This document shows positions 6,976-10,152 of a DNA stretch of 10,152 bases, piece after piece; the stretch's first letter is position 1; the number at the start of each line of letters is the position of its first letter. This DNA comes from Pseudomonadota bacterium. Lineage in GTDB: Bacteria > Pseudomonadota > Alphaproteobacteria > Acetobacterales > Acetobacteraceae. The notes beneath the pieces were generated by a model that worked only from the letters and a program-made list of their open reading frames with translations, searched no databases and had not been told where the DNA came from. The stretch covers positions 1 through 10,152 of the forward strand of contig JAKBCJ010000145.1 in assembly GCA_021807975.1 (NCBI GenBank), written 5' to 3'. Both the position numbers and the translations under genes were made by a program.

Positions 6976-7853
6976 AACGGGTTCTGGCGGGTGTCGGCCG
7001 CGTGGCCGTGACGCTCTGCATGGTGGTGCTGGCCGGCGTGGCCGGCTGGCGGCTATGGGGCTACTACATGGACGCGCCCTGGACCCGCGATGGTCGCGTG
7101 CGCGCCGACGTGGTGGCGGTCGCGCCGGACGTTTCCGGCCTGGTCACCGACGTGCTGGTGCATGACAATCAGGTCGTCCGGCGCGGCCAGCCACTGTTTC
7201 GCATCGACACCGCGCGCTTTACACTGGCATTACGTACCGCACAGGCCGCTCTCGCCACCCGTGTCGCCGCGCGCGACCTTGCCGAACACGAGGACCGGCG
7301 CTTTCACGCACTGACCACTCTGTCCGTAAGCGCGGAGAAACAGGAACAGACGCGCGCGGAACTGCAACAGGCTCAGGCGCTGGTGCAGCAGGCGCAGGCC
7401 GACCTCGATACCGCACGCCTGAATCTGGAGCGGGCGCAGGTAGCCGCGCCGGTGGACGGCACATTGACCAATTTCGATCTCCGCCCGGGCAATTACGTCA
7501 ACGCCGGCAAGGCGGTGACCGCTCTGGTCGATGCCGGTTCGATCCATGTCGAGGGCTATTTCGAGGAAACCAAGATCGCGCGCATTCATGTGGGCGATGC
7601 GGTGACGGTGCGGCTGCTGGGGGAGAAGGTGTTGCTGCATGGACACGTCGAGAGCATCGCCGGCGCCATCGAGGACCGCGAGCGCGAAGCAAGCGGGTTG
7701 ATGCTTGCGAACATCAACCCGACCTTCTCCTGGGTGCGGCTGGCGCAGCGAATCCCGGTGCGGGTGCTGCTGGACGCGGTCCCGGCCGGCGTGAATGTAT
7801 TGCCGGGGCGGACGGCGACGGTGTGGGTCGGTGAGACCAGACGGTCAGGATAG
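6972..7853 (+). CDS. HlyD-family periplasmic adaptor (membrane fusion protein), AaeA/EmrA-like
   Basis: The protein has 293 residues. A single N-terminal membrane anchor spans about 8-28 ('GRVAVTLCMVVLAGVAGWRLW'). It is followed by the adaptor signature 'YMDAPWTRDGRVRADVVAVAPDVSGLVTDVLVHDNQVVRRGQPLFRID' (32-79, first half of the lipoyl/barrel-sandwich domain). A predicted Gln/Ala/Glu-rich coiled-coil hairpin covers about 82-155, and the returning lipoyl half 'AQVAAPVDGTLTNFDLRPGNYVNAGKAVTALVD' covers 155-187. The beta-barrel domain holds 'VEGYFEETKIARIHVGDAVTVRL' and the AaeA-type 'PTFSWVRLAQRIPVRV' (250-264). It should bridge the FUSC pump to an outer-membrane channel, which is not encoded nearby. 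The ATG at 6972 is preferred over an upstream one at 6888 because it overlaps the DUF1656 stop and begins directly before the membrane helix. It is the last gene of the operon. Confidence 0.94.
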   Translation: MKRVLAGVGRVAVTLCMVVLAGVAGWRLWGYYMDAPWTRDGRVRADVVAVAPDVSGLVTDVLVHDNQVVRRGQPLFRIDTARFTLALRTAQAALATRVAARDLAEHEDRRFHALTTLSVSAEKQEQTRAELQQAQALVQQAQADLDTARLNLERAQVAAPVDGTLTNFDLRPGNYVNAGKAVTALVDAGSIHVEGYFEETKIARIHVGDAVTVRLLGEKVLLHGHVESIAGAIEDREREASGLMLANINPTFSWVRLAQRIPVRVLLDAVPAGVNVLPGRTATVWVGETRRSG

Positions 7854-7854
7854 C

Positions 7855-7917
7855 ACCCGGGTTGGCTCGTGCCCCCACTGAATGTCAGGGCCAGGCGACC
7901 CGGGTTGGCGGATGCCC
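7855..7917 (+). repeat. Short tandem-spaced direct repeat after the efflux operon
   Basis: ACCCGGGTTGGC occurs at 7855-7866 and 7898-7909, each followed after three variable bases by TGCCC, giving 17 of 20 identical positions at a 43-bp spacing. Between the copies a small hairpin (CTGA-ATG-TCAG with flanking CCC/GGG) is possible. The repeat begins one base after the last operon stop codon. Its function is unknown; it may be a local duplication. Confidence 0.5.
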
Positions 7918-7996
7918 GGACCGTCAATGGCGCCAGGATAGTCCTTCCGCGGCGGACGTAGGGCCAAAAGGAAACCAAGTGGACGAGGGACAGCCA

Positions 7997-8027
7997 TGCC
8001 GCGGCCGGGAGGCATCCGGCCACGGCA
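7997..8027 (-). terminator. Stem-loop between convergent genes, candidate ybjN terminator
   Basis: TGCCGCGGCCGG (7997-8008) pairs with CCGGCCACGGCA (8016-8027) with one mismatch, giving a 12-position stem and a 7-nt loop. It lies 16 bases past the ybjN stop on the minus strand. No continuous T-run follows, although a loosely T-rich stretch lies about 20-35 bases beyond (plus-strand 7962-7978). A competing pairing, CATCCGG (8013-8019) with CCGGATG (8035-8041), shares one arm. It may serve as a bidirectional end for ybjN and the efflux operon. Confidence 0.4.
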
Positions 8028-8042
8028 CGGACAACCGGATGT

Positions 8043-8546
8043 CTAGGCCTCGCCGACGCAATCCAGCATCGCCCCCGTCATGGCGTCAGCCGGGGTCTTG
8101 CCGCCCCACAGCACGAACTGGAACGCCGGGAAGAACCGTTCGCACTCGGTGAGGGCGATATCGACCAAGTCTTCCAGGCTTTCCGCCGAGGCGCCAGTGG
8201 TGCCGCGCAGCAGCACGGCATGGCGGAACACCGGCGTGCCTTCCTCGCCTTCCAGCCCGAAATGTCCGAGCCAGAGCTTTTCGTTGGCGAGGGCCAGGAG
8301 TTCGAACAGCGGGCCGCGCTGCTTTTCGGGCACTTTCAGATCGAACGCACAGGTGAAATGCATCACGCTGATCTCGTGCGACCAGTTGAAGAACAATCCG
8401 TAATCGCACCAGTGTCCGGGGGCCTCGGCGGCCATTTCCGAATCGCTGCGGCGGTCGAATTCCCAGTCGTTGGCGGCGACGATTTGCTCCATCATATCAA
8501 GGGGATTGGCGGCGTTATCGAGCGAAGTGGTCAGCGATGCCGACAT
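8043..8546 (-). CDS. YbjN domain-containing protein
   Basis: The protein has 167 residues. It matches the alphaproteobacterial YbjN family pattern: 'NPLDMMEQIVAANDWEFDRRSDSEMAAEAPGHWCDYGLFFNWSHEISVMHFTCAFDLKVP' (14-73), then 'LFELLALANEKLWLGHFGL' (80-98), 'EGTPVFRHAVLLRG' (102-115) and the C-terminal 'ECERFFPAFQFVLWGGKTPADAM' (134-156). E. coli YbjN is linked to stress and motility phenotypes, but the biochemical function is not settled; the fold resembles type III secretion chaperone-like domains. The start at 8546 is chosen because GGGAG (plus-strand 8554-8558) lies seven bases upstream and the family begins here. A longer frame to 8750 would add 68 low-complexity residues across a structured leader. 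It is downstream of ubiK on the same strand. Confidence 0.9.
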   Translation of the reverse strand: MSASLTTSLDNAANPLDMMEQIVAANDWEFDRRSDSEMAAEAPGHWCDYGLFFNWSHEISVMHFTCAFDLKVPEKQRGPLFELLALANEKLWLGHFGLEGEEGTPVFRHAVLLRGTTGASAESLEDLVDIALTECERFFPAFQFVLWGGKTPADAMTGAMLDCVGEA

Positions 8547-8566
8547 GCGGGGTCTCCCGTCAAAAG

Positions 8567-8586
8567 GAAGGCCGGGCGTAGCCTTC
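8567..8586 (-). promoter_or_regulatory. Terminator-like hairpin just before the ybjN ribosome binding site
   Basis: On the minus strand GAAGGC (8586-8581) and GCCTTC (8572-8567) form a 6-bp stem with an 8-nt loop, followed by CTTTTG. This resembles a short intrinsic terminator located 20 bases before the ybjN ATG. Its 5' arm shares the GGC of the larger stem described at 8576-8643, so both cannot form together. Confidence 0.4.
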
Positions 8587-8643
8587 ACCCCCGGGCAGCG
8601 TTGCGCTGAAACCCATTTTGGAGTCGCCCGGAGTTGGCTACGC
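8576..8643 (-). ncRNA. Structured leader of ybjN (nested stems), possible cis-regulatory RNA
   Basis: Three nested pairings are visible: GCGTAGCC (8576-8583) with GGCTACGC (8636-8643), 8 bp; CCGGGC (8591-8596) with GCCCGG (8626-8631), 6 bp; and an apical AGCG/CGCT (8597-8600, 8604-8607). Together they make a 68-nt extended hairpin with an asymmetric internal loop, ending 30 nt before the ybjN ATG. I do not recognise a known riboswitch family. The strand is assigned from position upstream of ybjN; a free small RNA on either strand is also possible. Confidence 0.45.
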
Positions 8644-8709
8644 AAGAAGCCTATTCGTGTGTTCGAACCTGCCGCAAGAGCCAAGGCGTCATTTTCACGC
8701 CGCCGCCGG

Positions 8710-8750
8710 ATGACTTTTGTTCCACCCGGGCTGTGTCGCGAAAATGTCAT
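8710..8750 (-). other. Stem-loop downstream of ubiK
   Basis: ATGAC-TTTT (8710-8718) pairs with AAAA (8741-8744) and GTCAT (8746-8750) around a single bulged T, giving about 9 bp with a 22-nt loop. It starts 18 bases after the ubiK stop on the minus strand. No T-run follows, so termination is uncertain; 3'-end protection or a processing site in a ubiK-ybjN transcript are alternatives. Confidence 0.3.
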
Positions 8751-8768
8751 GGCCCCCGGGGCGGTGGG

Positions 8769-9080
8769 CTACAGATCGTCCGGGGCGGCGGCATCCGCCT
8801 CCGCCGACTCGATGGCGGCCACGCGGGTTTCCAGGGCGGCAAGCCTTGCCTCCAGTTCGGCTACCCTCGATTCGGCGGCTTCCTGGCCGGCTCGCGCGTT
8901 GGCGGCCATTTCCTGTACCGCCTCCATTTCCTCCCGCCGAACCAGATCCAGGCGCTGGATCAGATCGTCCAGCCGCCCCCGCAGCATAGCCTCGGTTTCG
9001 TCGCGAAGCCCGGCCAGGGCGGAAAACGCACCGCCTGCCACGCCGGCGAGGTCGTCGAAAAATCGGGGCCGATCGCTCAT
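8769..9080 (-). CDS. ubiK: UbiK/BMFP-domain accessory factor for ubiquinone biosynthesis
   Basis: The protein has 103 residues, typical for the BMFP family. The N-terminal amphipathic segment (about 6-28, 'RFFDDLAGVAGGAFSALAGL') is followed by the diagnostic 'EAMLRGRLDDLIQRLDLVRREEMEAVQEMA' (30-59, compare the family 'RLDLVtReEFd'). A C-terminal coiled coil covers about 60-95 ('ESRVAELEARLAALETRVAAIE'), and the tail is acidic. Family members trimerise, bind lipid, and support assembly of the cytosolic Ubi complex in E. coli and Salmonella. The start at 9080 is fixed by AGGAG on the minus strand (plus-strand 9087-9091), six bases upstream; a longer frame to 9251 would run into hldD. It is divergent from hldD across 61 bp and lies upstream of ybjN. 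Confidence 0.88.
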   Translation of the reverse strand: MSDRPRFFDDLAGVAGGAFSALAGLRDETEAMLRGRLDDLIQRLDLVRREEMEAVQEMAANARAGQEAAESRVAELEARLAALETRVAAIESAEADAAAPDDL

Positions 9081-9141
9081 GGAATACTCCTGCTCATGTG
9101 GCGGCTTTCGCACCGCACGTTGGTCCGTATATAGGATGCGT
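9081..9141. promoter_or_regulatory. Compact divergent ubiK / hldD control region
   Basis: These 61 bp must carry the promoter elements of both genes. They contain the ubiK Shine-Dalgarno (9087-9091), the hldD Shine-Dalgarno AGGA (9133-9136) and a symmetric TATATA at 9128-9133 that could be a -10 box on either strand. No good -35 match is seen for either direction. Confidence 0.5.
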
Positions 9142-10122
9142 ATGATTCTGATAACTGGCGGCGCCGGCTTCATAGGCTCCAACCTGCAAGCCGTACTGGC
9201 TGGTCGCGGGCACGAAACCGTCGTTGCCGATACGTTGGGCAGCGACGGCAAATGGCGTAACCTGGCGGCCCATCCGCCGACCCGGGTGATCCATCCGGAC
9301 GATCTGGATGCGTTCCTGGACAGCCACCCGCCGCTGGAGATGGTATTTCATCTCGGCGCCGTCAGCGAAACCACGGCGGTCGATGGCGATCATACCTGGG
9401 CGACCAACGTCGAACTCAGCCGCCGGCTTTGGGAATGGTGCGCCGATCACGGCGTTCGCTTCGTCTATGCCTCGTCCGCCGCGACCTATGGCGACGGGAC
9501 GCAGGGGTTCGAGGATGAGTTTTCCATCCCGGCCCTCGAAAGGCTGCGGCCGCTGAATCTGTACGGCTGGACCAAGCACGCGTTCGATCTGCTGGTCGCC
9601 AAAACGCTGCTGACGCGGCGGGAGCAGCCGCCGCAATGGGCGGGTCTGAAGTTCTTCAACGTCTATGGGCCGAACGAGTACCACAAAGGGCGCATGATCT
9701 CCGTGGTGAAGGTCAAACATGATGAGGTTGCCGCCGGCCGGCCCGCCCGCCTGTTCAAATCCGACCAGCCGGGTCTGGCCGACGGTGCCCAGGCGCGTGA
9801 CTTCATCTGGGTCGGCGACGTGGTCGATGTCATGCTGTGGCTGATGGAAACCCCCGCTGTCAGCGGGTTGTTCAATCTGGGAACCGGCCAGGCCCGCACG
9901 TATCGGGACCTGGCGCACGCGGTGTCGGACGCCGCCGGCCGGCCGCGCCAGGTGGAATTCATCGACATGCCGGACAGCCTGCGCGGCCAGTACCAATCCT
10001 TCACCCGGGCGCCGATGGACCGGCTGCGCGCTGCCGGTTATGGTGGTCAGTTCACGCCGCTGGAGGAAGGAATCCGCCGCTACGTCCAGAACCATCTGGC
10101 CAGCGCGGACAAATACGTATGA
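9142..10122 (+). CDS. hldD: ADP-L-glycero-D-manno-heptose 6-epimerase
   Basis: The protein has 326 residues, the family's normal size. This extended short-chain dehydrogenase uses NADP to epimerise ADP-D-glycero-D-manno-heptose to the L,D form needed for the LPS inner core. Motifs are 'MILITGGAGFIGSN' (1-14, dinucleotide loop), 'VFHLGAVSETT' (68-78), 'YASSAATYGDG' (109-119), the catalytic Y141-x3-K145 in 'NLYGWTKHAFD', 'FFNVYGPNEYHKGRM' (171-185), 'RDFIWVGDVVDVMLWLME' (219-236) and 'GLFNLGTG' (242-249). All active-site elements are intact. The start at 9142 matches the family N-terminus and has AGGA five bases upstream; an in-frame ATG at 9136 would add only Met-Arg. The stop overlaps the next gene as ATGA (10119-10122). 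Confidence 0.95.
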   Translation: MILITGGAGFIGSNLQAVLAGRGHETVVADTLGSDGKWRNLAAHPPTRVIHPDDLDAFLDSHPPLEMVFHLGAVSETTAVDGDHTWATNVELSRRLWEWCADHGVRFVYASSAATYGDGTQGFEDEFSIPALERLRPLNLYGWTKHAFDLLVAKTLLTRREQPPQWAGLKFFNVYGPNEYHKGRMISVVKVKHDEVAAGRPARLFKSDQPGLADGAQARDFIWVGDVVDVMLWLMETPAVSGLFNLGTGQARTYRDLAHAVSDAAGRPRQVEFIDMPDSLRGQYQSFTRAPMDRLRAAGYGGQFTPLEEGIRRYVQNHLASADKYV

Positions 10123-10152
10123 TCCCGGTTCTGCTGTTTCCCCAGTTCGACC
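10119..10152 (+). CDS. lgt: N-terminal start of a gene, probably lgt (prolipoprotein diacylglyceryl transferase)
   Basis: Only eleven residues are visible (MIPVLLFPQFD) before the window ends. Alphaproteobacterial Lgt proteins commonly open with a short hydrophobic stretch and 'FPxIDPV' before the first membrane helix, and lgt is often near ubiK and ybjN in this class, so the assignment rests on that pattern and context. Lgt transfers a diacylglyceryl group to the lipobox cysteine of prolipoproteins in the inner membrane. The ATG overlaps the hldD stop (ATGA), implying co-translation. Confidence 0.6.
   Translation, partial: MIPVLLFPQFD

Noticed and set aside
8656..8675. GTTCGAAC at about 8660-8668 as a tRNA T-loop
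   Set aside because: The flanking bases do not form a 5-bp T-stem on either strand, and no acceptor stem or anticodon arm could be placed around it.
8470..9141. Upstream extension of the hldD frame to 8470, giving a 550-residue fusion protein
   Set aside because: The added 224 residues run antisense through ubiK and the ybjN leader and are Ser/Arg-rich. The family begins at the MILITGGAGF motif, which has its own Shine-Dalgarno.
1..10152. CRISPR array, transposon ends or phage genes
   Set aside because: No regularly spaced identical repeats, no transposase or integrase frame and no terminal inverted repeats were found on either strand.

Overview
The window looks like chromosomal DNA from a high-GC alphaproteobacterium, most plausibly of the Acetobacteraceae/Rhodospirillales type. 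The evidence is strong G/C preference at third codon positions, an alphaproteobacterial-style ubiK/ybjN/proC gene group, and an LPS-heptose epimerase beside a probable lgt start. Taxonomy is inferred from gene content and composition only. There are 11 complete protein genes and two partial ones at the edges. I see no rRNA, tRNA, insertion sequence or CRISPR array.

Layout. Positions 1-136 hold the C-terminal end of a gene, possibly a luciferase-like flavin oxidoreductase, less GC-rich than the rest. At 158-1663 (+) is a TPR protein with a C-terminal GT9-like glycosyltransferase domain. It converges on a minus-strand group: an inositol-monophosphatase-family protein (1759-2553), a TetR-like protein (2550-3194, GTGA overlap) and proC (3225-4055). 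A 258-bp divergent region follows, with a GC hairpin and a perfect 9-4-9 AT-rich palindrome just before the next gene. At 4314-7853 (+) is a tightly packed four-gene operon, marR - FUSC/AaeB-like - DUF1656/AaeX-like - HlyD/AaeA-like, in which every junction is an ATGA overlap. The minus strand then resumes with ybjN (8043-8546) and ubiK (8769-9080). Last, divergent from ubiK, hldD (9142-10122, +) overlaps by ATGA the first codons of a gene whose N-terminus reads like lgt.

How the parts work together. The 4314-7853 block is a self-contained inner-membrane/periplasm efflux module of the AaeAB type (aromatic or weak-acid export) with its own MarR repressor and a probable operator overlapping the promoter. 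It encodes no outer-membrane channel. Its strand is opposite to the genes on both sides (ubiK and ybjN; proC, the TetR-like gene and the phosphatase), so it looks like a cassette set into an older minus-strand housekeeping group. The two intergenic stretches around ybjN (189 and 222 bp) are rich in inverted repeats. The ybjN leader can fold two mutually exclusive ways, one resembling an intrinsic terminator, and is the best candidate here for an undescribed regulatory RNA. hldD (LPS inner-core heptose) and the probable lgt (lipoprotein lipidation) form a translationally coupled envelope pair.
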